From contig CAMDAO010000008.1 of NCBI GenBank assembly GCA_945888595.1, forward strand, positions 1-39,829: a stretch of 39,829 bases of DNA, read 5' to 3'. The stretch is from Chryseobacterium gleum. Lineage in GTDB: Bacteria; Bacteroidota; Bacteroidia; Flavobacteriales_D; Crocinitomicaceae. The notes under the pieces were generated by a model that was given only the letters and a program-made list of their open reading frames with translations, did not search any database and had not been told where the DNA came from. Below are positions 8,115 through 16,158 of this stretch, piece after piece (position 1 is the first letter of the stretch; every line of letters starts with the position of its first letter). Position numbers and translations under genes: made by a program.

Positions 8115-10898
8115 TTAATCTGTCAATTTCCCTCTCAAAAATTTCCCTGTATAATTATTTTCTTGCACTACTAAATTTTCTGGAGTTCCTTCGAAAACTA
8201 CATTTCCTCCTAAATCGCCTCCCTCTGGACCAATATCAATAATCCAATCAGCGCATTTAATTACTTCGGTATTGTGTTCTATAACAATTACCGAATGACC
8301 AGCGTTTATAAGTTCGTTAAAAGCAATTACTAATTTATTGATATCATGAAAGTGCAAACCTGTCGTTGGTTCATCAAAAATAAATAGGGTGGAAGGGCTA
8401 TTTCCTCCTTTTGCAAGAAAAGAGGCTAATTTTATTCGCTGCGCTTCACCGCCACTCAAAGTGCTGGACGATTGCCCTAGTTTTACGTATCCTAGTCCCA
8501 CATTAACGAGTGGTTGTATTTTATCAACTATTTTTTGCTCAATTTTATCTGTTCCTTCTTTGAAAAAATCCAAAGCTGACTGAATATCCATTTCTAAGAT
8601 ATCAGATATATTTTTCCCTCGGTATTCAATTTCCAACGTTTCGGATTTATATCTCTTCCCATGGCAATTGTCACAGGGTAAATGTACATCTGCCATGAAC
8701 TGCATGCCAACAGTAATTTCACCTTCACCTTCACATACTTCACATCTTCCGCCTTCCACATTAAAACTGAAAAATCCAGGCTTGTATCCTCTCGTTTTTG
8801 CAAGGTGCTGGCGACAAAATAATTCACGAATTTCATCAAACGCTTTTACATAGGTTATCGGGTTACTGCGCGATGACTTACCAATAGGATTTTGGTCAAT
8901 AAACTCTATTTCTTTGACCATCTTTAGGTCACCTGTTAACTGCGAGTAATTCCCATGATTATCTCCAAATTGACCTAATTCTCTTCGAACGGCGGAGTAT
9001 AAAATATCTTTTACTAACGTAGATTTCCCTGAACCACTTACTCCTGTGACGCAGACTAAACTATTCAGAGGGAAGTCGACATGGATATTTTTAAGGTTAT
9101 TTTGCGTTGCACCTTTTATGGTTAATTTATTCGTAGAAATCCTTCTTCTTTTAGGTACTGGAATTATTTCTTTCCCTGTTAAATACTTAGCAGTAAGACT
9201 AGTTTCATTTTTAATTAATGCTTCAAAATTTCCATGAAACACAACTTCCCCACCAAAGATACCAGCCATTGGTCCGATATCTAATATTTCATCCGCTGCT
9301 TTCATCATTTCTTCTTCATGCTCCACCACAATTACCGTATTACCCAGGTCTCGAAGGTTTTTAAGAACATTTATCAAACGATGCGTATCTCGCGGATGTA
9401 GTCCTATACTTGGTTCATCTAAAATATACATTGAACCCACTAAGCTGCTACCGAGAGAGGTTGCTAAATTAATTCTTTGAGATTCTCCACCTGAAAGTGA
9501 ATTAGATTGGCGATTTAATGTCAAATACCCTAATCCAACCTCACACAAGAATGTTAGACGATTAATTATCTCAGGAAGAATTCGTTTTGCAACCTGTTTA
9601 TCATAACTATTTAACTCTAAACTTTTGAAGAAATTTAAGCTATCTGAAATAGGTAAAAGAACGATATCTGTGATAGAAGTATTATTGACTAATACATAGC
9701 TAGCATCTTTTCTCAAGCGAGTGCCTTTGCAATCTGGGCAACTTGTTTTTCCTCTATAGCGCGAAAGCATCACACGGTATTGAATTTTATAGGATTGTTT
9801 TTCTAAAAAATTAAAAAAGGAACTTAAACCTTCGAAGTATTTATTTCCAGACCACAATACTTGATATTCATTTTCTGAAAGTTCGTTAATCGGTCGATGA
9901 ATTGGGAAGTTAAATTTTTTCGCATTAAACATGAGACTCTTTAAATATTCTCCCATTGTTTCCCCTTTCCAAGGTGCAATTGCTCCTTCATACACAGATA
10001 AACCTTTATTTGGGAATACCAAATTTGGATCAATTCCAATAACTTGACCGAAACCTTCGCAGGCTTTGCAAGCACCGAATGGATTGTTGAATGTAAAAAA
10101 GTGCTCATTTGGTTCCTGAAATTCTATACCATCTAACTCAAATTTATTGGAGAAAGGAACGAAAGTTTCAGATTCTGGGAGATAAATTTCCAACGTTTGT
10201 TCCCCTTCTGTAAAAGCCAAACTAATAGAATCACTCATTCTCGCGACCTCCTCTTCGTTTGAGAAATCAATTTTTATTCGATCTACCAGTAAATACGCTT
10301 TTTCAATATTTGGAGGAATATTATTTATTACATCTTCAATATCTAGAGTTTCATTGTTTAAATACAGACGAGCATACCCTTGATCCTTTAATAGTTTCAA
10401 TTGCCTATCAATACCATATTTTTCAAATCCCATGATAGGAGCAAGTATCATAGCCCGTTTTCCTTCTCCTTGCTTTTTCAGGAAATCAATAACATCAGAA
10501 ACCGTATGTTTTTTTACTTCATCACCAGAGACAGGGGATATTGTTTTGCCAACGCGAGCGAAGAGAATTTTTAGATAATTGTATATTTCTGTGCTCGTTC
10601 CTACCGTAGAACGAGGATTATTGGAGATAACTTTTTGTTCAATGGCAATTGCAGGAGAAATTCCTTTGATGTAATCGGTTTCCGGTTTATCTAATTTACC
10701 TAAAAATTGACGAGCATATGAAGATAAACTCTCAATATAACGTCTTTGCCCTTCTGCATATAACGTATCAAAAGCAAGAGAAGATTTTCCAGAACCTGAG
10801 AGACCAGTTATGACGGTAAGTTTTCCATGAGGAATTTTAACATCGATATTCTTAAGGTTGTGAACTCGAGCACCTTTAATTTCAATATATTTTTGCAT
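8115..10898 (-). CDS. uvrA: Excinuclease ABC subunit A
   Basis: This 927-residue protein is the DNA damage sensor of nucleotide excision repair, close to the usual length of about 940. It has two ABC ATPase modules. Walker A motifs are GLSGSGKS at 32-39 and GVSGSGKST near 620, and ABC signatures are LSGGESQR near 467 and LSGGEAQR near 812. UvrA zinc-binding cysteines are visible as CKACEG (about 275) with CPDCKG (about 386), and CEVCEG (about 718) with CDNCHG (about 740). The start MQKYIEIKGARVHNLKNIDV is the conserved family beginning, which fixes the ATG at 10898. It is divergent from the ECF sigma gene and converges on the secreted-protein gene with a 46-base gap. Nothing looks broken. Confidence 0.97.
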   Translation of the reverse strand: MQKYIEIKGARVHNLKNIDVKIPHGKLTVITGLSGSGKSSLAFDTLYAEGQRRYIESLSSYARQFLGKLDKPETDYIKGISPAIAIEQKVISNNPRSTVGTSTEIYNYLKILFARVGKTISPVSGDEVKKHTVSDVIDFLKKQGEGKRAMILAPIMGFEKYGIDRQLKLLKDQGYARLYLNNETLDIEDVINNIPPNIEKAYLLVDRIKIDFSNEEEVARMSDSISLAFTEGEQTLEIYLPESETFVPFSNKFELDGIEFQEPNEHFFTFNNPFGACKACEGFGQVIGIDPNLVFPNKGLSVYEGAIAPWKGETMGEYLKSLMFNAKKFNFPIHRPINELSENEYQVLWSGNKYFEGLSSFFNFLEKQSYKIQYRVMLSRYRGKTSCPDCKGTRLRKDASYVLVNNTSITDIVLLPISDSLNFFKSLELNSYDKQVAKRILPEIINRLTFLCEVGLGYLTLNRQSNSLSGGESQRINLATSLGSSLVGSMYILDEPSIGLHPRDTHRLINVLKNLRDLGNTVIVVEHEEEMMKAADEILDIGPMAGIFGGEVVFHGNFEALIKNETSLTAKYLTGKEIIPVPKRRRISTNKLTIKGATQNNLKNIHVDFPLNSLVCVTGVSGSGKSTLVKDILYSAVRRELGQFGDNHGNYSQLTGDLKMVKEIEFIDQNPIGKSSRSNPITYVKAFDEIRELFCRQHLAKTRGYKPGFFSFNVEGGRCEVCEGEGEITVGMQFMADVHLPCDNCHGKRYKSETLEIEYRGKNISDILEMDIQSALDFFKEGTDKIEQKIVDKIQPLVNVGLGYVKLGQSSSTLSGGEAQRIKLASFLAKGGNSPSTLFIFDEPTTGLHFHDINKLVIAFNELINAGHSVIVIEHNTEVIKCADWIIDIGPEGGDLGGNVVFEGTPENLVVQENNYTGKFLRGKLTD

Positions 10899-10935
10899 GT
10901 TGAACTACCGTTTATTTTTTAAAAAAATACGTACC

Positions 10936-10969
10936 CAAAGATATACATTACAAATAGCAAAATCGCAAA
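10936..10969 (-). promoter_or_regulatory. candidate uvrA promoter (TTTG-N22-TATCTTTG)
   Basis: On the minus strand TATCTTTG (10943 to 10936) lies 37 bases before the uvrA ATG, with TTTG at 10969-10966. The 22-base spacer is at the long end of the usual range. The -7 box is identical to those before rho and the helicase gene. Confidence 0.45.
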
Positions 10970-11093
10970 TTACACATGAGATACTCTAAAAAAATCTTTC
11001 CGTTAAAATTATCAATCTGCCAACCAAAACGTTACAATTCTGCTTATAATTGGAATAAACGAAGAGAAATAAAAATTAAATTAAAAAAAAATA

Positions 11094-11123
11094 TTGCATA
11101 TTACTATTTTTTAGCTATATTCG
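11094..11123 (+). promoter_or_regulatory. candidate sigma factor gene promoter (TTG-N19-TATATTCG)
   Basis: TTG at 11094-11096 and TATATTCG at 11116-11123 are separated by 19 bases, the preferred Bacteroidota spacing. The -7 box differs from TAnnTTTG at one position. Transcription would begin near 11130. Confidence 0.45.
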
Positions 11124-11223
11124 CGTAATATAATTCACAAAAAGCGATAAGCCTATAGCATAATTTTACTCTTAAAAATTTTCAAGTATAAAACAAATTG
11201 TTTTACTTCTAAACGAGTGAATT

Positions 11224-11820
11224 ATGATAAATAAGGAAACAGAAGATCGCGATCTCATATTAGCATACGTTAAAGGGAACGAAAAAGCTTTCGAGATATT
11301 GGTAATGCGCCATAAAAACAAGATACACCGATTCATATACATGAAATTGCGTGATCAAGATTTAACAGAAGATATTTTTCAAGAGACTTTTATCAAAGTG
11401 ATTAACACCATTAAATTGGGTTCTTATAACGAAGAGGGAAAATTTCTTCCATGGGCAATGCGTATTGCTCATAATTTGGTGATTGATCATTTTAGACGTA
11501 CTGCTCGAGTTAAAATGATTTCAGAATCTTCTTCTAAAACGTCTGATTTTAACATTTTTAGTGTGTTAAAAATCGAAGATGATAGTATTGAGCAAACAAT
11601 GATGAAAGGCGAATTGGCATCTCAAATGGTTGAATTAGTAGAATTTTTACCTGCTAATCAACGAGAAGTGTTAAAAATGAGATTGTTCCAAGATTTATCG
11701 TTTCAGGATATATCAGAAAAGGAAAATATTAGTATCAACACGGCTTTAGGAAGAATGAGATATGCGTTGATTAATTTAAGGAAATTAATAGAAAAACATG
11801 AATTGGTAATTGAATTTTAA
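11224..11820 (+). CDS. ECF-type RNA polymerase sigma factor
   Basis: The product has 198 residues with the two conserved parts of sigma-70 family ECF factors. Region 2 (about 12-95) has the DLTEDIFQETFIKVI segment and WAMRIAHNLVIDHFRR. Region 4 (about 138-190) has FLPANQREVLKMRLFQDLSFQDISE followed by a helix-turn-helix ending in ALGRMRYALINLRKL. It would direct RNA polymerase to a regulon that cannot be read from here. No anti-sigma factor gene follows, since the next gene is convergent and separated only by a palindrome, so it may be controlled by expression level or by an unlinked partner. The start at 11224 fits the usual N-terminal length. Confidence 0.92.
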   Translation: MINKETEDRDLILAYVKGNEKAFEILVMRHKNKIHRFIYMKLRDQDLTEDIFQETFIKVINTIKLGSYNEEGKFLPWAMRIAHNLVIDHFRRTARVKMISESSSKTSDFNIFSVLKIEDDSIEQTMMKGELASQMVELVEFLPANQREVLKMRLFQDLSFQDISEKENISINTALGRMRYALINLRKLIEKHELVIEF

Positions 11821-11885
11821 TTTTCATTTTATTAATTTGTAGAGACAGGGCATGCCCTGTCTCTACAAATTAATAAAATGAAAAT
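11820..11885. repeat. Perfect 66-nt palindrome filling the gap between convergent stop codons; likely bidirectional terminator
   Basis: The sequence is self-complementary without a spacer. The arm runs from the last base of the sigma stop codon through TTTTCATTTTATTAATTTG and GTAGAGACAGGGCA, and its exact reverse complement follows. The core GTAGAGACAGGG...CCCTGTCTCTAC resembles intergenic REP-like palindromes of bacterial genomes. The outer AT-rich arms also pair perfectly. The gap between the two stop codons (11821-11884) is exactly this element. Either transcript would fold into a stem of about 30 bp with flanking A/U runs, which suits a two-way terminator. Confidence 0.9.
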
Positions 11886-12817
11886 CACATCGATTGAATG
11901 TGTCTTTCCTTTTTCTCTTCATAAATATCGGCAATTGTGACTAAAATCCCAGTTTCTTCCACATCGCCAAATTCAGCATTGACAGCAGTACCGAATGTTT
12001 TCATTGTGGGAGATAAATTCATGTAGATATTGACCAGTGGCGGGATAAATTCTCCCCTTTCTCTGACATAGGAATTTAGTACTTTAAATCCATCTTTAAA
12101 ATCTAAATCAGTTAAAAGATTTTCAAAAATAGTACAATCAAATTTTTGAATTAATGGATGAAAAGGTGTCATTAATTTTTCCGTGTCAGGAAAATAATGA
12201 TGTAAGAAAAAAAGTAAAAAATCTCGACTTTCACCATTATAACTTGGGTACATGGTTACTTTTCCAAAAAAATATTTTATTTCAGGGTTTTTCACTATCA
12301 AAGCACCTAATCCATCCCAAATATTATCTAAGGCAAATAACCCTTTTCGAGGATTTACAGCTGGTTGAAAATTAGGTTGAACCCAACTTCTTCCTAATTC
12401 AATGGTATATGGAAGATATTTATTGATAAAATTTTCCGAAAAATCGAAATAATGGCTTGTCGATAATAGAATTTCATCATTTTCTTGATGAACCGTTTTT
12501 TCGCACAAAATAAATCGGTATCCACCAATTATTTCTTCGTCTTCAGGAGACCAAACAATTAATTGGTCGTAACAAAGATCGTTTGTATCATAGTCATCAA
12601 TATCAACTTCTTGCCCAGTTCCACCTCCAGAAGCACGAAAGGTAATTTCTCTGAGACGGCCAATTTCAAGCATCACATTGGGGGAATTATGGTGATTTAT
12701 TATATAAATCTCATTGTCTCCCTTTCTTGTCTTGCGCACAAATCGATTTTTTTCAAGTTCCCTTTTTATAATCGATTTGTCAATTGGGTCTATAATGTCC
12801 TTTGAATGGTTTATCAT
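11885..12817 (-). CDS. GNAT-fold N-acyltransferase, OlsB/GlsB-like (aminoacyl-lipid synthesis)
   Basis: The 310-residue product resembles the hemolysin-like GNAT proteins that attach a 3-hydroxy fatty acid to the amino group of ornithine or glycine. Visible features are the ELGRSWVQPNF segment (about 142-152), which matches the OlsB-type E(I/L)GRSxV motif, a YDQLIVW strand with IIGGYRF just before it, and ALDNIWDGLGALIVKNPEIKYFFG. It is longer than OlsB. Its ATG directly abuts the TAG of the upstream O-acyltransferase gene (TAG at 12820-12818, ATG at 12817-12815), so the two are probably translationally coupled. In Bacteroides, GlsB (N-acylation) and GlsA (O-acylation) make glycine lipids, and Flavobacterium has a fused bifunctional OlsF. 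Which amino acid is used here cannot be told from sequence. Confidence 0.78.
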   Translation of the reverse strand: MINHSKDIIDPIDKSIIKRELEKNRFVRKTRKGDNEIYIINHHNSPNVMLEIGRLREITFRASGGGTGQEVDIDDYDTNDLCYDQLIVWSPEDEEIIGGYRFILCEKTVHQENDEILLSTSHYFDFSENFINKYLPYTIELGRSWVQPNFQPAVNPRKGLFALDNIWDGLGALIVKNPEIKYFFGKVTMYPSYNGESRDFLLFFLHHYFPDTEKLMTPFHPLIQKFDCTIFENLLTDLDFKDGFKVLNSYVRERGEFIPPLVNIYMNLSPTMKTFGTAVNAEFGDVEETGILVTIADIYEEKKERHIQSM

Positions 12818-13642
12818 CTATCCTTCATTATTTTGGAGTTCATATACTTTTTCTTTTACCCATGAAGCCTGTTTTTGCTGGTTCATTTCTTGAGGTAAAG
12901 AGTCGTATGGGATCTGATCTCCTACTTTGATAAAAATATTTTTATTTCGTAATTTATAAAATTCATTGGAAAGATACAGCATTTCAATATTTGCTTTGAT
13001 ACCAATTCTTTTTCTAAAATTTGCTAATCGATAAAAAAAGTTGGACAACTTACCATCAATAAATATAGGAATAATTGTTCGATTATGCTCTTTTGATAAG
13101 GTAATAAAAGTTTTTTTCCATTGAAGATCTTTTATTTCACTATTTATTTTACGACTCACTAATCCTGCGGGGAAAACACACACAGCATTGTCAGTGGCAA
13201 ATAATTCAGCTAATTGCTCTCTTTTAGATATTCCATTTTTACCATGTTTGTTTACGCCAACAAAAATCCCATTTAAATTTTCGATGTGCAATAAAATATC
13301 ATTGACAATAAATTTTAGATCTTCTCGATGATCCTTTAGTGCTGAAACAAGTGCCATTGCGTCCATTCCGCCTAAAGGGTGATTCATAACGAGTACGATT
13401 TTTCCGCTTTTTGGAATATTTTCTATCCCTTGAATGTCAATTTTGACATTCAACATTTTTATCACTTCGATACAGAAATCTACATTAAATTGATCTTTGT
13501 TGTCTATTAAAAACTGATTTATTTCTTTTTGATGTAGAATTTTTTCTATGTAATTAATGAGAAAAGATGGAATCCAACGATACAACGTAGGATTTTTTTC
13601 CTTGATAATTTTTCTTACGTCTATAAATTTTTCCGTATTCAT
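12818..13642 (-). CDS. 1-acylglycerol-3-phosphate-type O-acyltransferase, GlsA-like
   Basis: The 274-residue product is a membrane-associated PlsC-type acyltransferase. The catalytic block is NHPLGGMDAMAL (about 87-98), the HX5D variant seen in the hemolysin/OlsF branch rather than the usual HX4D. FPAGLVSRK (about 158-166) corresponds to the FPEG acceptor-binding block. It is first in a two-gene minus-strand operon and abuts the GNAT gene, so its likely job is to add the second acyl chain to the N-acyl amino acid made by that partner. A role in phosphatidic acid synthesis is the alternative, but the partner gene makes the aminolipid role more likely. Confidence 0.8.
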   Translation of the reverse strand: MNTEKFIDVRKIIKEKNPTLYRWIPSFLINYIEKILHQKEINQFLIDNKDQFNVDFCIEVIKMLNVKIDIQGIENIPKSGKIVLVMNHPLGGMDAMALVSALKDHREDLKFIVNDILLHIENLNGIFVGVNKHGKNGISKREQLAELFATDNAVCVFPAGLVSRKINSEIKDLQWKKTFITLSKEHNRTIIPIFIDGKLSNFFYRLANFRKRIGIKANIEMLYLSNEFYKLRNKNIFIKVGDQIPYDSLPQEMNQQKQASWVKEKVYELQNNEG

Positions 13643-13650
13643 AATATGGG

Positions 13651-13658
13651 CGAATTTA
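13651..13658 (-). promoter_or_regulatory. weak candidate -7 box for the acyltransferase operon
   Basis: On the minus strand TAAATTCG is one base from TAnnTTTG and sits 8 bases before the ATG at 13642, implying an almost leaderless transcript. No TTG is found at the expected distance upstream, so support is weak. Confidence 0.25.
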
Positions 13659-13710
13659 CAGTTTTTTTAATAGACTTAAGATGTTTAGAAGTTAGATAGT
13701 ATACATTTAG

Positions 13711-13737
13711 ATTAAAATTATTAAAATTATTAAAATT
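13711..13737. repeat. three tandem copies of a 9-base AT-rich unit
   Basis: ATTAAAATT occurs three times head to tail in the divergent gap between the acyltransferase operon and the aminotransferase gene. It is probably simple-sequence DNA; no function is visible. Confidence 0.7.
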
Positions 13738-13812
13738 AAAAGTGTTACTTTTCAATTTAATTAGTTGTATAACAGATTTTTAATTTAAAAATTGAAGTTG
13801 AAATTATCACGT

Positions 13813-13832
13813 GTAGAATGTCTAAATTCTAC
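13813..13832. promoter_or_regulatory. inverted repeat upstream of the aminotransferase gene
   Basis: GTAGAAT and ATTCTAC (7 bp each) are separated by 6 bases, about 14 bases upstream of the candidate -33 element at 13846. The position would suit an operator, but the sequence is AT-rich and chance cannot be excluded. Confidence 0.25.
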
Positions 13833-13845
13833 TGTTTAAAATCTA

Positions 13846-13872
13846 TTGTATCAAAAAATATAGTTAGATTTG
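13846..13872 (+). promoter_or_regulatory. candidate promoter for the aminotransferase-led operon (TTG-N16-TAGATTTG)
   Basis: TAGATTTG at 13865-13872 matches TAnnTTTG and ends 24 bases before the ATG at 13897. TTG at 13846-13848 gives a 16-base spacer, one base under the usual range. Confidence 0.4.
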
Positions 13873-13896
13873 TAGCCACAAAAAAAAACGTGAAAC

Positions 13897-15090
13897 ATGA
13901 TTCAATTGTCGAAAAGATTAATGGAAATGGAGGAGTCGGCAACGATTGCCATGTCAAGAAAAAGCCGTGAATTAAAAGGGGAAGGAAAGGATATTATTTC
14001 CTTGAGTTTGGGAGAGCCCGATTTTTTCACACCTCAATTCATTAAGGATGCTGCTTCAAAGGCAATGGAAGATAATTTCACCATGTATACTCCTGTTGAA
14101 GGATACGATGATTTGAGAGAAAGTATTTCTTTAAAATTTAAGCGCGATAATGGCTTGAATTATTCAAAGGATCAAATTGTTGTTTCTACAGGGGCTAAAC
14201 AATCTATCGCAAATGTTGTATTGAGTTTGATTGGACCAGGAGATGAGGTAATTGTTCCTGCTCCATATTGGGTTTCCTACTTGGAGATCGTAAAAGTTGC
14301 AGAAGGTAAATCTATCGTTGTCAATGCTGGAATAGAAGACGATTTTAAAGTATCTGCCGAAGATTTAGAAAGAGCAATTACGCCAAAAACAAAATTGATA
14401 ATTTTCTCTACTCCTTGCAATCCAACTGGTTCAGTATATAGTAAAGAAGAGTTGAAAGCTTGGGCTGAAGTTCTTCAAAGACATCCGAACGTAATGGTAA
14501 TTGCTGATGAAATTTATGAGCATATCAATTTTACAGGAAAGCATGAAAGTTTGGCTCAGTTTCCAGAAATATATAATCAAGTAATTACTGTTAATGGCGT
14601 TTCCAAAGCATGGGCAATGACAGGTTGGAGATTAGGATACATAGGAGCACCGAAAGAAATTGCAAGTGCATGTAATAAAATTCAAGGTCAATTTACTTCA
14701 GGAACTTGCTCGATAACTCAAAAAGCAGCTATTGCGGCGATGAAAGCAGAACCAACTGTTTTAAAAGACATGATTACAGCTTTTCATAGTAGAAGAGATT
14801 TAGTAATTTCCGCTTTAAATACAATTAAAGGAGTGAAAACGAATCTTCCTGAAGGTGCATTTTACGTTTTTCCAGATATTTCTTATTTCATAGGCAAATC
14901 ATATGAAGGAACAACCATCAAAACGGCAGAAGATTTAGCCATGTTTTTATTAAGTGATGCCTTGGTTGCACTTGTTTCTGGAGAAGCTTTTGGAGACCCA
15001 AACTGTATTCGAATTTCGTATGCAGCTTCTGAAGAAACATTGACAGAAGCGATGAAAAGAATTAAAAGTTCTCTTGAAAAATTGAGTTAA
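13897..15090 (+). CDS. Class I PLP-dependent aminotransferase (aspartate aminotransferase type)
   Basis: The 397-residue cytosolic enzyme is of normal family length. The PLP-binding lysine lies in NGVSKAWAMTGWRLGYIG (Lys near residue 237). The STPCNPTGSVYS and VIADEIYEHINF segments (about 169-210) carry the conserved Asn and Asp/Tyr cofactor contacts. A C-terminal arginine in the FGDPNCIRISYA segment binds the substrate carboxylate. It most likely exchanges amino groups between aspartate and 2-oxoglutarate, but related enzymes use other amino acids. Its TAA shares one base with the ATG of the next gene (TAATG), so the two are coupled. It heads a plus-strand run reaching 19689. Confidence 0.92.
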   Translation: MIQLSKRLMEMEESATIAMSRKSRELKGEGKDIISLSLGEPDFFTPQFIKDAASKAMEDNFTMYTPVEGYDDLRESISLKFKRDNGLNYSKDQIVVSTGAKQSIANVVLSLIGPGDEVIVPAPYWVSYLEIVKVAEGKSIVVNAGIEDDFKVSAEDLERAITPKTKLIIFSTPCNPTGSVYSKEELKAWAEVLQRHPNVMVIADEIYEHINFTGKHESLAQFPEIYNQVITVNGVSKAWAMTGWRLGYIGAPKEIASACNKIQGQFTSGTCSITQKAAIAAMKAEPTVLKDMITAFHSRRDLVISALNTIKGVKTNLPEGAFYVFPDISYFIGKSYEGTTIKTAEDLAMFLLSDALVALVSGEAFGDPNCIRISYAASEETLTEAMKRIKSSLEKLS

Positions 15091-16076
15091 TGGATTTTAA
15101 GAAAGTTGTTGAACAGTTCAAAACAAAACGTATTCTAGTTATTGGAGACGTAATGATTGATGCATATGTTCGTGGTACTGTGAATAGAATTAGCCCGGAG
15201 GCCCCTGTTCCAATCGTTAGTTTACAGAAAGATGAAGATCGTTTAGGAGGCGCTGCAAATGTGGCTATCAATTTAGTGTCGATGGGAGCTACTGCGATTA
15301 TCTGTTCTGTCATTGGAAATGATAAATCGGGTGAGAAAATGGTTACTTTATTGGCTGAAAATTCGATTTCCTCGGAAGGATTAATTTTCAGTGCTGATCG
15401 TCAAACTACAGTAAAAACTAGAGTTATTGGTAATAATCAACATTTATTAAGAATTGATTCTGAACAAACGGATGATATTACAGCATCTGAAGAAAACGAA
15501 TTGGTGTTAAAAGTCAAGGAGATTTTAAATCAACAAGTGGATGCTATTATTTTTGAAGATTACAACAAAGGTGTTTTAACAGAAAGAGTAATTCAGCAAA
15601 TAATTGAATTTGCGAATAGCAAAAATATTCCTACAACAGTAGATCCCAAAAACAAAAATTTCTTTGCGTATAAAAACGTAACACTTTTTAAACCTAATTT
15701 GAAAGAATTGAAAGAAGGAGTGGGAATGAAGTTTACATTTTCAGAAAAAGAACAGTTTGAAAATGCAGTTAGTAAACTAGAATCAAAGTTAAATAATAAG
15801 GTTTCTTTTGTAACACTTTCAGAGCATGGGGTGTTTATAAAAGATGATAAAGAGCAACATTATATCCCTGCACATATAAGAAATATCGCGGATGTTTCTG
15901 GAGCTGGAGATACGGTTATTTCATTAGCAACGCTTTGTTTGACTGCTGGTTTACCTATTCGTCAAATTGCAGAAATAGCAAATCTTGCAGGAGGTTTAGT
16001 ATGCGAAAAAAGTGGAGTAGTTTCCATAGATAAAGATTTATTGATTGAAGAAGTTGAACTAGGTATTAGGTCTTAG
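15090..16076 (+). CDS. rfaE1: D-glycero-beta-D-manno-heptose-7-phosphate kinase (RfaE1/HldA-like)
   Basis: The 328-residue PfkB-family kinase makes heptose 1,7-bisphosphate on the way to the ADP-heptose of lipopolysaccharide core. The start ILVIGDVMIDAYVRG, the RISPEAPVPIV segment (about 33-43) and LGGAANVAINL match HldE N-terminal and RfaE1 proteins. The PfkB signature with catalytic Asp is ADVSGAGDTVIS near 267. The adenylyltransferase half of fused HldE is absent, so a separate RfaE2 is expected elsewhere. The last codons (GIRS and the TAG) fall inside the repeat block that begins at 16061, so the present C terminus seems to have been set by that repeat. Members of this family may also be other sugar kinases, but the SPEAPVP block is specific. 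Confidence 0.88.
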   Translation: MDFKKVVEQFKTKRILVIGDVMIDAYVRGTVNRISPEAPVPIVSLQKDEDRLGGAANVAINLVSMGATAIICSVIGNDKSGEKMVTLLAENSISSEGLIFSADRQTTVKTRVIGNNQHLLRIDSEQTDDITASEENELVLKVKEILNQQVDAIIFEDYNKGVLTERVIQQIIEFANSKNIPTTVDPKNKNFFAYKNVTLFKPNLKELKEGVGMKFTFSEKEQFENAVSKLESKLNNKVSFVTLSEHGVFIKDDKEQHYIPAHIRNIADVSGAGDTVISLATLCLTAGLPIRQIAEIANLAGGLVCEKSGVVSIDKDLLIEEVELGIRS

Positions 16077-16153
16077 GTCGCAGGTATTAGGTCTAAGGTA
16101 AAACTTCTAAAGATCGCTACCCAACACCAAACACCCAACACCCAACACCCAAA
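16061..16153. repeat. minisatellite-like repeat block at the end of the heptose kinase gene
   Basis: Two near-identical 21-base units begin at 16061 and 16082 (AGGTATTAGGTC core). After about 20 bases they are followed by 7-base CCCAACA-type repeats (about 16119-16153). The second part read in reverse (TTGGGTGTTGGGTG) resembles the first, so the block could form an imperfect G-U tolerant hairpin. It fills the 82-base gap before menG/ubiE and enters the kinase gene. Confidence 0.75.
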
Positions 16154-16158
16154 ATAAA

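Larger units (their letters stand above)
10899..11223. other. Divergent intergenic region between uvrA and the sigma factor gene
   Basis: This 325-base, strongly AT-rich gap carries a promoter-like element for uvrA (10936-10969, minus) and a well-spaced one for the sigma gene (11094-11123, plus). The sigma transcript would have a leader of about 95 bases (about 11130-11223) in which I see no riboswitch or strong hairpin. No ORF is convincing here. Confidence 0.6.
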
